A stretch of 64,000 nucleotides of DNA from Guptibacillus spartinae. Its GTDB lineage: Bacteria > Bacillota > Bacilli > Bacillales > Guptibacillaceae. Shown one piece after another: positions 7,622 through 14,951 of this stretch. Each line of letters opens with the position of its first letter. Position 1 is the stretch's first letter. A model generated the notes under the pieces. The model had not been told where the DNA came from and ran no database searches. It saw only the letters and a program-made list of their open reading frames with translations. The position numbers were made by a program, and so were the translations under genes. The stretch covers positions 397,490 to 461,489 of the forward strand of contig NZ_JAQQWU010000003.1 in the NCBI RefSeq assembly GCF_028610625.1. Reading direction: 5' to 3'.

Positions 7622-7651
7622 CCCTTACAGAGTTGTAAGGGTTCACCTCCT
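7622..7651 (-). promoter_or_regulatory. Hairpin between ribosome binding site and TTG start of the CNNM gene
   Basis: On the minus strand, AGGAGGTGA (7643-7651) is followed by CCCTTACA-ACTC-TGTAAGGG (7622-7641), an 8-bp perfect stem, then CCTTA and TTG. Folding the hairpin brings the Shine-Dalgarno to about 7-8 nt from the TTG. This fits the protein family N-terminus better than the overlapping GTG. Confidence 0.55.
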
Positions 7652-7814
7652 ATGTAATAGTTGTCTTATTATATCGAAGTTTTCCTCTTTTGGGGGAAGG
7701 TAAAACAAAAATATTTCCAAAGCACTGTGGACTTAAAATAAGAATGTGCTGTTAACGTCTGCACGCTATTCAGAGCATCGGTATACTTTAGTTTTTTCAG
7801 AAAAGGAGTGAATT

Positions 7815-8516
7815 ATGAAAAAGTCAGTGAATCCATTCTTATGGGTCGGAATAACTGTAATCATTGCCATCATTCTTATCTTTTTCATTAATCCACCCTG
7901 GCTAGTGAAAATGCGCTCGATCCTTTCGCTAGAATCACTATCTGTCCTTGCTGATACCTTTCGATCTTTAGGCATCTCGGCCCCGATTATTAGCATCGCA
8001 TTAATGATTGCTCAGGGAATACTAGCGCCACTTCCATCATTTGTGATTACAGCAGCAAATGGACTTGCATTTGGTATTCCATTTGGGTTTGTTATCAGCT
8101 GGACTGGAGGAATGGCAGCGGCAATCGTGATGTTCTGGCTCGCTAGATTTTTTGGTGCAGGGTTTGTTGAAAGAATGACGAAACAGAATCACTTACTCCA
8201 TCAAGCAAATCGGTACAGCGGCAAAAACGGTTTCTTTTTAATTTTTGTCGCAAGGTTAATCCCCATTGTTTCATTTGATTTTATTAGCTTTCTTGCAGGA
8301 CTTAGTCAGATTTCGTTTCATTCTTTTTTTATAGCAACGGCTTTCGGTCAAATTCCAGGGACGTTCCTCTACACGATCGTTGGACATGACATTGCCAATT
8401 TGGATAAATATCAAACGCGGTTTATTTGGACAAGTGTTCTTATTGCTGTAGGCGTTATTATAGGAAAAGTAAGGGCAGATCATAAAAAGAAAAGAGAAGG
8501 AAAGGGTCATAGCTAA
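7815..8516 (+). CDS. TVP38/TMEM64 (DedA-like, VTT domain) membrane protein
   Basis: A 233-aa integral membrane protein with an N-terminal helix (about 8-26) and the VTT/SNARE-associated core: reentrant glycine-rich segment (FGFVISWTGGMAAAIVMFWLARFFG), FVARLIPIVSFDFISFLAGLS and GQIPGTFLYTIVG. Proteins of this superfamily move lipids between leaflets or act in envelope homeostasis; no substrate can be named here. AAAAGGAGTGAATT sets the ATG. The C-terminus is a short basic tail. It stands alone between the divergent CNNM gene and a small EthD-like gene. Confidence 0.88.
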   Translation: MKKSVNPFLWVGITVIIAIILIFFINPPWLVKMRSILSLESLSVLADTFRSLGISAPIISIALMIAQGILAPLPSFVITAANGLAFGIPFGFVISWTGGMAAAIVMFWLARFFGAGFVERMTKQNHLLHQANRYSGKNGFFLIFVARLIPIVSFDFISFLAGLSQISFHSFFIATAFGQIPGTFLYTIVGHDIANLDKYQTRFIWTSVLIAVGVIIGKVRADHKKKREGKGHS

Positions 8517-8586
8517 AATGCATATTACTTTCTAAGTAGTCCCACTTCGCTTATTGTAGAAGAAATAAAACAAATTGGAGCGATGA

Positions 8587-8892
8587 ATGATGGCTAAAAT
8601 TGTTGTTCTTTATGAGGAACCGAAACAGGTAGAAGAATTTAAGAGTTATTATGAGAAGAATCATATGGCTCTTGTTAAAGATGTTCCAAATGTTACTCAA
8701 GCTGAAGTCAATTATGTTACTGCAGCAATGAATACCGATAAGAAATATTTCTTAACAGCAACGATTGCATTTGAATCAAAAGAGCAATTGGAAGATGCGA
8801 TGCAGTCTCCAGCGTGGGCAAAAGTATCAGAAGATGGACAAAACATGATGAAATTCCTTAACGAACCGCCACTTCTGCTTATAACGGAATAA
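8587..8892 (+). CDS. EthD-family small protein
   Basis: A 101-aa dimeric alpha+beta barrel-type protein. The start KIVVLYEEPKQVEEFKSYYEKNHMALVKDVP is typical of EthD proteins, which were first noted beside ethyl tert-butyl ether degradation genes. Their biochemical role is mostly unknown. Two adjacent ATG codons (8587 and 8590) are both within reach of GGAG at 8577-8580. It is single and closed by a strong terminator. Confidence 0.85.
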   Translation: MMAKIVVLYEEPKQVEEFKSYYEKNHMALVKDVPNVTQAEVNYVTAAMNTDKKYFLTATIAFESKEQLEDAMQSPAWAKVSEDGQNMMKFLNEPPLLLITE

Positions 8893-8906
8893 GGAAGGAA
8901 GAAGGA

Positions 8907-8938
8907 AAACACTTGAATCGCGATTCAAGTGTTTTTTT
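8907..8938 (+). terminator. Terminator after the EthD-like gene
   Basis: Perfect palindrome AACACTTGAATCG / CGATTCAAGTGTT followed by seven T. Confidence 0.92.
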
Positions 8939-9035
8939 ATTTAAAAGGCTAAGCTGCATAACGAGGTGTTTAAATGATGGAGAAAGAGGTAAAAAGATGG
9001 TAGGAAGTACCAAAGTTTAGAGAGGAGCTTCATAA

Positions 9036-9653
9036 ATGAAAGCATTGTTTTTAAATTGCTCGCTCAAAACGAGTGAAACGACGTCAAATACAGATGCGCT
9101 TTACAAAGAAGCAGAAGCCATTTTTCAAGAAGAAGGGATAGAAACTGAACGTATTCGGTTAGCGGATTATAAAATTGCTTATGGTATTTCTGAAGACGAA
9201 GGACAAGGGGACGAATGGCCAGTTATTTTCGAAAAGGTGAAAGCGGCTGATATCGTGGTGTTAGGTACACCCCTATGGCTTGGTGAGAAAAGTAGCATTG
9301 CAACTCTTGCGATGGAACGTTTATATGGAGGAAGTAGCTTAACAAACGAGCAAGGACAGTCCCTTTACTATAATAAGGTTGGCGGCGTGGTGATTACAGG
9401 TAATGAAGATGGCGCTAAGCATGCTGCAGCTTCGATCCTGTACGGATTTTCTCATATTGGCATTACCGTTCCACCAAATGTGGATACTTATTGGGTAGGA
9501 GAAGCTGGGCCAGGTGATTCCTATATTGAAGCAAATGGACAGAAGAATGACTTTTCAACAGGGCATGCGAAAACGATGGCCTATAATTTAATTCATTTTG
9601 CGCGTATTTTTAACGAACAGCCTATACCAGCTAAAGGAAATACAGTGGAATAA
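9036..9653 (+). CDS. Flavodoxin-fold NAD(P)H-dependent FMN reductase
   Basis: A 205-aa protein of the NADPH-dependent FMN reductase/flavodoxin superfamily: beta-1 plus phosphate loop MKALFLNCSLKTSETTSNT, then KAADIVVLGTPLWLGEKSS (flavin-contacting loop) and KVGGVVITGNEDGAKHAA. It probably reduces a flavin or quinone-like substrate with NAD(P)H in the cytosol. GAGAGGAGCTT precedes ATG 9036. The gene is monocistronic, ended by a hairpin terminator. The local concentration of flavin oxidoreductases (12.3, 15.0 and 23.0 kb) suggests a general reductive detoxification role, which is inference. Confidence 0.9.
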   Translation: MKALFLNCSLKTSETTSNTDALYKEAEAIFQEEGIETERIRLADYKIAYGISEDEGQGDEWPVIFEKVKAADIVVLGTPLWLGEKSSIATLAMERLYGGSSLTNEQGQSLYYNKVGGVVITGNEDGAKHAAASILYGFSHIGITVPPNVDTYWVGEAGPGDSYIEANGQKNDFSTGHAKTMAYNLIHFARIFNEQPIPAKGNTVE

Positions 9654-9656
9654 TCA

Positions 9657-9688
9657 AAAGCCTCTTCAATACGAAGGGGCTTTTTTTG
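9657..9688 (+). terminator. Terminator after the FMN reductase gene
   Basis: Stem AAAGCCTCTTC / GAAGGGGCTTT (one T-G pair) followed by T8. Confidence 0.85.
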
Positions 9689-9761
9689 TTAGTGACGTTT
9701 CATTCACCTGGGTGCTCGATGTTACATAAACTAATAAACGACCGATTTCGGGGGGATCTCA

Positions 9762-9839
9762 ATGGATGAATTGATTTTATTTCTTATCCTTTTTATTCTT
9801 CTTGTGATTGTTTTACTAGCTGTAGCAGGCATCATTTAA
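9762..9839 (+). CDS. Tiny hydrophobic peptide (25 aa), YjcZ-like
   Basis: ATG-initiated, with a GGGGGGATCT ribosome binding site at about 9750-9759. It encodes MDELILFLILFILLVIVLL plus AVAGII. It is a single membrane helix that resembles the core of YjcZ sporulation peptides (FALIVVLFILLIIVGA) but lacks the Gly/Tyr flanks. It sits directly before two clear YjcZ family genes, so it may be a degenerate third member. Function unknown. Confidence 0.5.
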   Translation: MDELILFLILFILLVIVLLAVAGII

Positions 9840-9953
9840 CCGTGACAATGAAGTTGGAATGATATTTCTACGAACTATGGACACTAGCCTAATCCTTCTT
9901 TTCCTTTAAAACATATAGTGTTAGTAACCTTCCAGGAAAGGGGGTTTTCTAAT

Positions 9954-10136
9954 ATGAGCGGTGGAAAAGAGCATGTACGTGGCGGAGGCTACGGTAAAGG
10001 CTTTGCGTTAATCGTTGTATTGTTCATTCTATTGATTATCGTTGGAGCTGCTGCAGTTGGCGGAGCTAATTACGGCGGTCAGTGTGGTGGATACGGAAAA
10101 GGTGGCTACGGCGGTTACGGCGGATATGGCTACTAA
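9954..10136 (+). CDS. YjcZ-family sporulation protein, Gly/Tyr-rich
   Basis: A 60-aa peptide: basic start, then the YjcZ core (GKGFALIVVLFILLIIVGAA), and a Gly/Tyr tail with GGYG repeats and one Cys. YjcZ-type peptides are small membrane proteins made in sporulating Bacillus; their mechanism is not established. AAAGGGGGT at 9938-9946 sets ATG 9954. A longer in-frame start at 9918 has no ribosome binding site. A 37-nt stretch (10009-10045) is identical to part of the next gene, indicating recent duplication or gene conversion. Confidence 0.85.
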   Translation: MSGGKEHVRGGGYGKGFALIVVLFILLIIVGAAAVGGANYGGQCGGYGKGGYGGYGGYGY

Positions 10137-10174
10137 ACCTTTCTTTTTATAGTAGCATGAAGGGAGGGATAAGC

Positions 10175-10261
10175 ATGAGTTACGGTTATGGTCAAGGCTT
10201 CGCGCTAATCGTTGTATTGTTCATTCTATTGATTATCGTTGGCGCAGTATGGGCTTACTAA
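10175..10261 (+). CDS. YjcZ-family sporulation peptide (28 aa)
   Basis: Encodes MSYGYGQGFALIVVLFILLI plus IVGAVWAY. This is a typical minimal YjcZ protein: Gly/Tyr head, one membrane helix, short end. AGGGAGGGAT at 10160-10169 sets ATG 10175. The core is nearly identical in DNA to the preceding 60-aa gene, and a terminator follows at once. Confidence 0.85.
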   Translation: MSYGYGQGFALIVVLFILLIIVGAVWAY

Positions 10262-10269
10262 AATAAGCA

Positions 10270-10296
10270 AAGCACCCGAATGGGGTGCTTTTTTTC
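10270..10296 (+). terminator. Terminator after the YjcZ genes
   Basis: Stem AAGCACCC / GGGTGCTT with a short loop, then T7. It may also serve the convergent purU gene, which ends at 10306. Confidence 0.88.
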
Positions 10297-10305
10297 TTAT
10301 TACGA

Positions 10306-11172
10306 TTATTGAAAGACGATTGTTTTGTTTCCGTGAACAATCACACGTTTTTCAAGGTGCCATTTCACGGCCCGGTAGAGCACAATGCGTTCAATATCTT
10401 TCCCATGTCTTTTTAAGTCCGTCACATTATAGCGATGAGTGATCCGAGTAATGTCTTGTTCAATAATTGGTCCTTCATCGAGCTTGGCATTCACATAATG
10501 CGCCGTCGCTCCAATCAGCTTGACACCTCGATCAAACGCCTGTTGATAAGGGTTGCCTCCAATAAAGGCTGGTAGGAAAGAGTGATGAATATTAATGATT
10601 TCGTTGTGATAAAGATGAATAAGCTCTTCAGGAATGATTTGCATATACCTAGCGAGAATAATCGTAGCCACCCTGTGCGCCTTAAGGAGGCGAAGATGCT
10701 CGGTGGTTGCCTCTGGTTTAGACTCTTTTGTAACTGGTACGTGGTAGAAAGGGATGCCAGCATTCTCAGTTAGCTCTTTAAAATCGAGATGATTACTAAT
10801 GACCATCGCAATGTCTGCATGTAGCTCTCCTAATTGCCATCTCCATAGTAATTCCTGCAAACAATGGTCTTCTTTTGTCGCAAAGATAGCGAGGCGAGGT
10901 TTTTTGGAAGAAACAGTGATGGACCATTCCATCTTAAATGGTTTTGCAGTTTCATCAAAAGCTTCTTTTAACACTGCTAGTTGATCATTCAAGTGAGGAT
11001 GACTAAATTCAATTCTCATAAAAAAATGGCCCTGAACTGGATCCGTCGAGTGCTGATCAGAATGAATAATGTTAGACCCATTTGAAAATAAAAAAGTTGA
11101 AACTGCTGCCACGATCCCTTCTTTATCAGGACAGGAAATTAATAATATTCCTTTTTCTAAGTTTTCCTTCAT
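10306..11172 (-). CDS. purU: Formyltetrahydrofolate deformylase
   Basis: Hydrolyses 10-formyl-THF to formate and THF, feeding purine synthesis and balancing one-carbon pools. The N-terminal ACT domain (GILLISCPDKEGIVAAVSTFLF) is followed by a formyltransferase-like domain with the catalytic set FYHVP..., INIHHSFLPAFIGGNPYQQAF and GATAHYVNAKLDEGPIIEQD. Two ATG codons follow AGGAGGCAA on the minus strand. The second (11170-11172) has the better 6-nt spacing, while the longer in-frame start at 11217 has none. Length about 288 aa matches the family. Confidence 0.95.
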   Translation of the reverse strand: MKENLEKGILLISCPDKEGIVAAVSTFLFSNGSNIIHSDQHSTDPVQGHFFMRIEFSHPHLNDQLAVLKEAFDETAKPFKMEWSITVSSKKPRLAIFATKEDHCLQELLWRWQLGELHADIAMVISNHLDFKELTENAGIPFYHVPVTKESKPEATTEHLRLLKAHRVATIILARYMQIIPEELIHLYHNEIINIHHSFLPAFIGGNPYQQAFDRGVKLIGATAHYVNAKLDEGPIIEQDITRITHRYNVTDLKRHGKDIERIVLYRAVKWHLEKRVIVHGNKTIVFQ

Positions 11173-11331
11173 CATTTGCCTCCTGTTATCTTGTAAATAT
11201 TTAAAATAATACATCATTTCAATGTGAAGCGCAAAAGGATTTTTGGAGGCATAAGTAAGGAAGGAAATAAGAACTATTCACTTACAATTACTTAACTTTG
11301 ATTAAATATAATTATTAATACTTATTTACTA

Positions 11332-11366
11332 TTGATTACATACTTACAAAAACTTATAATGTAAGT
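11332..11366 (+). promoter_or_regulatory. Promoter and likely autoregulatory operator of the DeoR gene
   Basis: TTGATT (11332-11337), 17-bp spacer, TATAAT (11355-11360). The palindrome ACTTACA-N11-TGTAAGT (11342-11366) overlaps the spacer and -10. Several further ACTTA-type half-sites lie in the AT-rich stretch 11276-11340, so more than one repressor dimer may bind. Autoregulation is inferred. Confidence 0.6.
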
Positions 11367-11387
11367 GGTTGGAAATGAGGTGCTAGG

Positions 11388-12149
11388 ATGTATCAAGAAG
11401 AAAGAATGCTTGCTATTCTAGATTATTTGAAACAAAATGAACGAATTTCAGTAGAGCGCATTTGCGAATTATTTCACGTATCGAGGGATACAGCTCGACG
11501 TGATTTAGTAAAGCTTGAAGAAGAAGGAGCGGTCACGAGGACAAGGGGTGGCGCTGTACTTCCTGAATTACGTCATGAGATCCAGTCTTATCACGATCGG
11601 CTGAAAGTCGTTTCCGAAGAAAAACAGCGAATCGGAAAAATGGCATCAAATTATATCAATCCAGGAGATGTCGTCATTCTTGATGCATCAACGACGGTTC
11701 AAGCATGTGCCGAATTTCTTATGGAAAAGCAAGCGACTGTAATTACAAATTCCATTCACCAAGCGGACATTCTATCGAATGGAAACCAGCTTGATATTCA
11801 TCTTCTCGGCGGGAAACTAGAGAAAGACCACCGCTTTCTTTATGGATCTGCAGTCGTCGAAAAAGTAGGCTCTTATAATGCAGATATTGCTTTTATTGGT
11901 GTCATTGGCATATCAGATAAGGGATTAACGATTGCTCATGAAGAAGACGGCATGGTGAAAAGAAAGATGATTGAACAATCTCAATATGTGATCGCACTTG
12001 CTGATAATTCAAAGTTTTATCGTTCTGAATTTTTTACATTTGCTCAACTTGAAGACATTGATTTGATTATCACGGACAAGCTTCCAGAGGAGAATATACA
12101 AGCAATGCTTCACAAACATCAGGTTAAGCTTGTTGTTGCAGAAGAGTAG
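11388..12149 (+). CDS. DeoR-family transcriptional regulator
   Basis: A 253-aa regulator: N-terminal winged helix (ERMLAILDYLKQNERISVERICELFHVSRDTARRDLVKLEEEG) and a C-terminal DeoRC sugar-phosphate sensor domain (GDVVILDASTTVQACAEFL, ITNSIHQADIL, LLGGKLEKDHRFLYGSAV, FIGVIGISDKGLT). Proteins like this repress carbohydrate or nucleoside genes until a phosphorylated sugar binds. No sugar gene is adjacent, so the target is not visible here apart from its own palindromic promoter. GAGGTGCTAGG precedes the ATG. A terminator follows. Confidence 0.92.
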   Translation: MYQEERMLAILDYLKQNERISVERICELFHVSRDTARRDLVKLEEEGAVTRTRGGAVLPELRHEIQSYHDRLKVVSEEKQRIGKMASNYINPGDVVILDASTTVQACAEFLMEKQATVITNSIHQADILSNGNQLDIHLLGGKLEKDHRFLYGSAVVEKVGSYNADIAFIGVIGISDKGLTIAHEEDGMVKRKMIEQSQYVIALADNSKFYRSEFFTFAQLEDIDLIITDKLPEENIQAMLHKHQVKLVVAEE

Positions 12150-12192
12150 TTTTTCTGTAACAACCTTAAAATACAGCTTATAGGGATCAAAG

Positions 12193-12237
12193 AAACGGAC
12201 TGGCGTAACCAATTGGGCGTGACAGTCCGTTTTTTTG
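12193..12237 (+). terminator. Terminator after the DeoR gene
   Basis: Stem AAACGGACT / AGTCCGTTT with a 22-nt loop, then T run. Confidence 0.8.
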
Positions 12238-12298
12238 TTTGCAAAAAGGGTAACAACTAATAGCAGACAAGCAAAATAATTGGTCTACCCCTTTTCTT

Positions 12299-12331
12299 TT
12301 GATAAGATCAACTGTAATGATTATTTTTACA
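12299..12331 (+). promoter_or_regulatory. Promoter with TGTAA-N9-TTACA operator (site 1)
   Basis: TTGATA (12299-12304), 17 bp, TATTTT (12322-12327). The palindrome TGTAA-N9-TTACA (12313-12331), preceded by AAC, covers the spacer and -10. The same aaCTGTAA-N9-TTACA motif precedes three other genes in the next 2.6 kb. Confidence 0.65.
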
Positions 12332-12349
12332 TTAAAGGAGCGGCTAAAT

Positions 12350-13354
12350 ATGAAATTAAGTGTACTTGATCAATCACCTGTTTCAAGAGGCAATACGCCA
12401 ACTGAAGCACTTAGAGAAACAACGACACTTGCGAAAGAAACAGAAAAGTTAGGGTATCACCGTTTTTGGGTATCGGAACATCATAGTACGAAGAGTCTTG
12501 CAGGATCTAGTCCGGAAGTCTTGATCTCTCACCTTGCAGCAAATACGGAGCGCATGCGGATCGGTTCTGGTGGGGTACTGTTACCTCATTATAGTCCTTA
12601 TAAGGTTGCGGAAAACTTCCGCATGCTTGAGACATTAAATCCAAATCGAATTGATATTGGTCTTGGACGTGCTCCTGGGGGAATGCCGAATGTTACAAAG
12701 GCACTTGCTGGGGGTAACAGTATGGGGATGGACAGTTATTTAGAGCAGGTTAATGAATTGGCTGCTTATTTAAAAGGGGAAGACCCTGATCGAATGAACG
12801 TACGCGCAACGCCACTTGGCAGTACGACACCTGAAATGTGGCTGTTAGGTTCAAGTGGGGCAAGTGGGATGATGGCGGCCCAACGTGGACTTGGATTTAC
12901 ATTTGCCCATTTCATTAACGGTTATGGTGGAACAAATGTGGTTGACAAATACCGCTCTCGTTTTGTACCATCTGAATTTAACGAAACGCCTAAAACAAAC
13001 GTGGCAATCTTTGTAATTTGCGGGGAAACAGAAGAAGAAGCAGAATATCTAGCCTCAAGTTTGGATTTATCAATCTTATTAATTGAACAAGGAAAATCGG
13101 GAGACGGGTTTCCTTCCCCCGATGAAGCGCGTCGCTTTCCTTATACCGTGTTTGATAAAGAACGGATTCGGGAAAACAGAAAAAGAATGATCGTAGGTAA
13201 TCCGACTCAGGTTAAACAACAAATAGAAGAATTAGCCGATCAATACCAAACGGATGAAGTGATCATTAACACCATTACACATGATTTTCAAGCACGACTG
13301 AAGTCATATCAATTACTTGCAGAAGCATTCCATTTAAATGATAGTGTCTCTTGA
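12350..13354 (+). CDS. LLM-class flavin-dependent oxidoreductase (MsnO8-like)
   Basis: A 334-aa bacterial luciferase-like monooxygenase: LSVLDQSPVSRGNTPTEALRET start, GYHRFWVSEHHSTKSLAGSSPEV, RIGSGGVLLPHYSPYKVAENFRML, LGRAPGG and WLLGSSGASGMMAAQRGLGFTFAHF. These use reduced FMN and oxygen on unknown aliphatic or sulfur substrates. ATG 12350 is chosen because AAAGGAG lies at 12334-12340. A longer in-frame start at 12299 falls inside the promoter. The promoter carries the TGTAA-N9-TTACA palindrome shared with three neighbours, so it is probably controlled together with the nitroreductase at 14952. Confidence 0.9.
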   Translation: MKLSVLDQSPVSRGNTPTEALRETTTLAKETEKLGYHRFWVSEHHSTKSLAGSSPEVLISHLAANTERMRIGSGGVLLPHYSPYKVAENFRMLETLNPNRIDIGLGRAPGGMPNVTKALAGGNSMGMDSYLEQVNELAAYLKGEDPDRMNVRATPLGSTTPEMWLLGSSGASGMMAAQRGLGFTFAHFINGYGGTNVVDKYRSRFVPSEFNETPKTNVAIFVICGETEEEAEYLASSLDLSILLIEQGKSGDGFPSPDEARRFPYTVFDKERIRENRKRMIVGNPTQVKQQIEELADQYQTDEVIINTITHDFQARLKSYQLLAEAFHLNDSVS

Positions 13355-13383
13355 CAAAATGAACTGTAATAATTAAAATTACA
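13351..13383 (+). promoter_or_regulatory. Promoter with TGTAA-N9-TTACA operator (site 2)
   Basis: TTGACA (13351-13356), 17 bp, TAAAAT (13374-13379). The exact palindrome TGTAA-N9-TTACA (13365-13383) overlaps the -10. The TTGACA overlaps the TGA stop of the preceding oxidoreductase gene. Confidence 0.7.
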
Positions 13384-13436
13384 CTATACCTTGACTCAGT
13401 TGGAACACAAACTAGTCTTCCAAATAAGGAGGTAAA

Positions 13437-13790
13437 ATGATGATGAATCAACTACATCAACAAACACAATACCAAAAAGGTGAATGGGTAAAAGGAAAGT
13501 CAGTGCATGATGAACTCATTCATGGTTACGTAGAATCTGTTAATAATTATCTTGGGACCATTAAAGTATTCGTTCTAGAATGTGATAACCCTGAAACTGT
13601 TGGAAAAGTAATTGAAACTTTCCAGAATCGTATTTCACAGCTGGAAGAACCTGATTTTGAACAGGATGAATCCTTCTTGCTAAATCTTATTGAAGTTGCC
13701 TTGATTACAAAAGACAAAGAGTGGTTCATGGAACTGACAGCACAGCTAAATGAACTTCGTAACGAGTCGGAGGAAGTCATTTCCTGTTAA
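13437..13790 (+). CDS. IDEAL-domain-like small acidic protein
   Basis: A 117-aa soluble protein. The C-terminal segment SFLLNLIEVALITKDKEWFMELTAQLNEL resembles the short IDEAL motif found in Bacillus adaptor-like proteins. The N-terminal half (HDELIHGYVESVNNYLGTIKVFVLE) is unrecognised. The last residue but none is a Cys (VISC end). Three ATG codons (13437, 13440, 13443) follow AAGGAGGT; 13440 has the most usual spacing. The promoter has the TGTAA-N9-TTACA palindrome, which puts it in the same putative regulon as the flanking flavoenzymes. Function unknown. Confidence 0.75.
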   Translation: MMMNQLHQQTQYQKGEWVKGKSVHDELIHGYVESVNNYLGTIKVFVLECDNPETVGKVIETFQNRISQLEEPDFEQDESFLLNLIEVALITKDKEWFMELTAQLNELRNESEEVISC

Positions 13791-13860
13791 AATTTTCTTG
13801 CCAGCAATAAAAGAAATGCGATAGGATGGAAGTGGAAGAAAGTGTTGGGAGGCGCTGCAA

Positions 13861-14277
13861 TTGAATAGTGATTTTACTCTCGCCGTACACAGTCTGGCTT
13901 TACTCGCGATTAAGCCAGGACAGATGGCAACAAGTGATTATCTTGCCGGAAGTGCTTCGGTCCATCCCGTTCGTATGAGGAAAATTCTTAGTTTACTCAA
14001 GAAAAACGGTTATATCGTTTCAAAAGAAGGGGCCGGTGGTGGTTTTACGTTATCTTGCCAGGTGGAAGAAGTAACGCTTGATAAGATCTATAACCTAACA
14101 TCTATTGGCGCACTTCAACCAAGGTGTCCTGATTCAAATCAGTATTGCCTTGTTGGAGCGAACTTAGCAAATGTACTTGGCGATATTTTTACAGATGCTG
14201 AGAATCATTTAACAGCATTCTTGAAACAATATACGATCCGTGATATTATCCAAAGCCTGAAGCAAAAACAATTATAA
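13861..14277 (+). CDS. Rrf2-family transcriptional regulator
   Basis: A 138-aa winged-helix protein of the Rrf2 family (FTLAVHSLALLAIKPGQMATSDYLAGSASVHPVRMRKILSLLKKNGYI, then a wing with EGAGGGFTLS). A redox-type cysteine pair, CPDSNQYC, lies in the middle, where related proteins (IscR, NsrR, CymR) bind Fe-S clusters or sense thiols. A third Cys lies in LSCQVEE. Start is TTG 13861 with GGGAGG at 13847-13852. It is flanked by genes carrying the TGTAA-N9-TTACA palindrome but has no such site itself, so it is the best candidate to bind them. This link is inference. Confidence 0.88.
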   Translation: MNSDFTLAVHSLALLAIKPGQMATSDYLAGSASVHPVRMRKILSLLKKNGYIVSKEGAGGGFTLSCQVEEVTLDKIYNLTSIGALQPRCPDSNQYCLVGANLANVLGDIFTDAENHLTAFLKQYTIRDIIQSLKQKQL

Positions 14278-14304
14278 ATGATTGTTTTTGTTTTATATTG
14301 TAAC

Positions 14305-14323
14305 TGTAACAAAAAATATTTCA
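14305..14323 (+). promoter_or_regulatory. TGTAA-N9-TTACA-like operator (site 3)
   Basis: aaCTGTAA-N9-TTTCA, one mismatch from the exact palindromes at 12313 and 13365, 25 bp before the CRP-like gene. No clear -35/-10 pair could be assigned. Confidence 0.5.
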
Positions 14324-14347
14324 ATAACCTATTGGGGGTGAGCAGAC

Positions 14348-14845
14348 ATGAGTACTAGTCTGGTGGCAAGAAACGAAAGTAAGTTTAATATCAAAGATTG
14401 GAATCGATTAGAAAGATCTGGTCAGCTAATTAAGCGAAACAAAGGTAGATTTTTGATTAAACCAGAGCATACGAATCGTGACGTTTACATTATTAAAAGT
14501 GGAAGCATCGCCGTTTATCATGCTGATAATATGGAAGAACCGCTTGCCGTTCTTACGGGCCAAGATGTGTTAGGAAACCGTTCGATTTTTGTCCATCAAA
14601 ATTTGTATGCTAAAACGGTAACTGATGTTGAGCTCATTCAATTAGACCAAACGGCTTACCGAGCACTTTATCTAGCTTATCCAGAATTAGCAATCAAGTT
14701 AACTGCTGAATTGTCTAAGCTTAAACTAACTCTTGATTTCCCAGAACGAAAAGCACCTTCACTCTTACAACAGGTGAAGAGTGGGGTTCAAAGCTGGGTA
14801 AATAAAAACAATGGCAAGAAGGGCAGATACTGCCACAACTGCTAA
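14348..14845 (+). CDS. CRP/FNR-like cyclic-nucleotide-binding-fold protein without HTH
   Basis: A 165-aa protein with a cNMP-binding-type beta-roll (FLIKPEHTNRDVYIIKSGSIAVYHADN...LAVLTGQDVLGNRSIFVHQNLYAKTVTDVELIQLDQTAYRALYLAYPELAIKL) and a helix. The DNA-binding winged helix expected after the dimerisation helix is missing. The tail is basic and ends YCHNC. It may be a truncated sensor or an adaptor. The ATG has GGGGGTG 7 nt upstream. The TGTAA-N9-TTTCA site before it ties it to the neighbouring putative Rrf2 regulon. Confidence 0.75.
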   Translation: MSTSLVARNESKFNIKDWNRLERSGQLIKRNKGRFLIKPEHTNRDVYIIKSGSIAVYHADNMEEPLAVLTGQDVLGNRSIFVHQNLYAKTVTDVELIQLDQTAYRALYLAYPELAIKLTAELSKLKLTLDFPERKAPSLLQQVKSGVQSWVNKNNGKKGRYCHNC

Positions 14846-14864
14846 TAAATTTCTGTTTTCTAAC

Positions 14865-14890
14865 TGTAATTATTTGTGTTACTGTATAAT
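14865..14890 (+). promoter_or_regulatory. TGTAA-N9-TTACT operator (site 4) and -10 box
   Basis: aaCTGTAA-N9-TTACT (14865-14883), one mismatch from the exact palindrome, abuts TATAAT at 14885-14890. The palindrome covers the -35 position. Confidence 0.55.
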
Positions 14891-14951
14891 AGATGAAAAA
14901 AGATAGGATTAACATAGAGAGAATTTCAATGGATTAAAGGAGAGAAATGAA

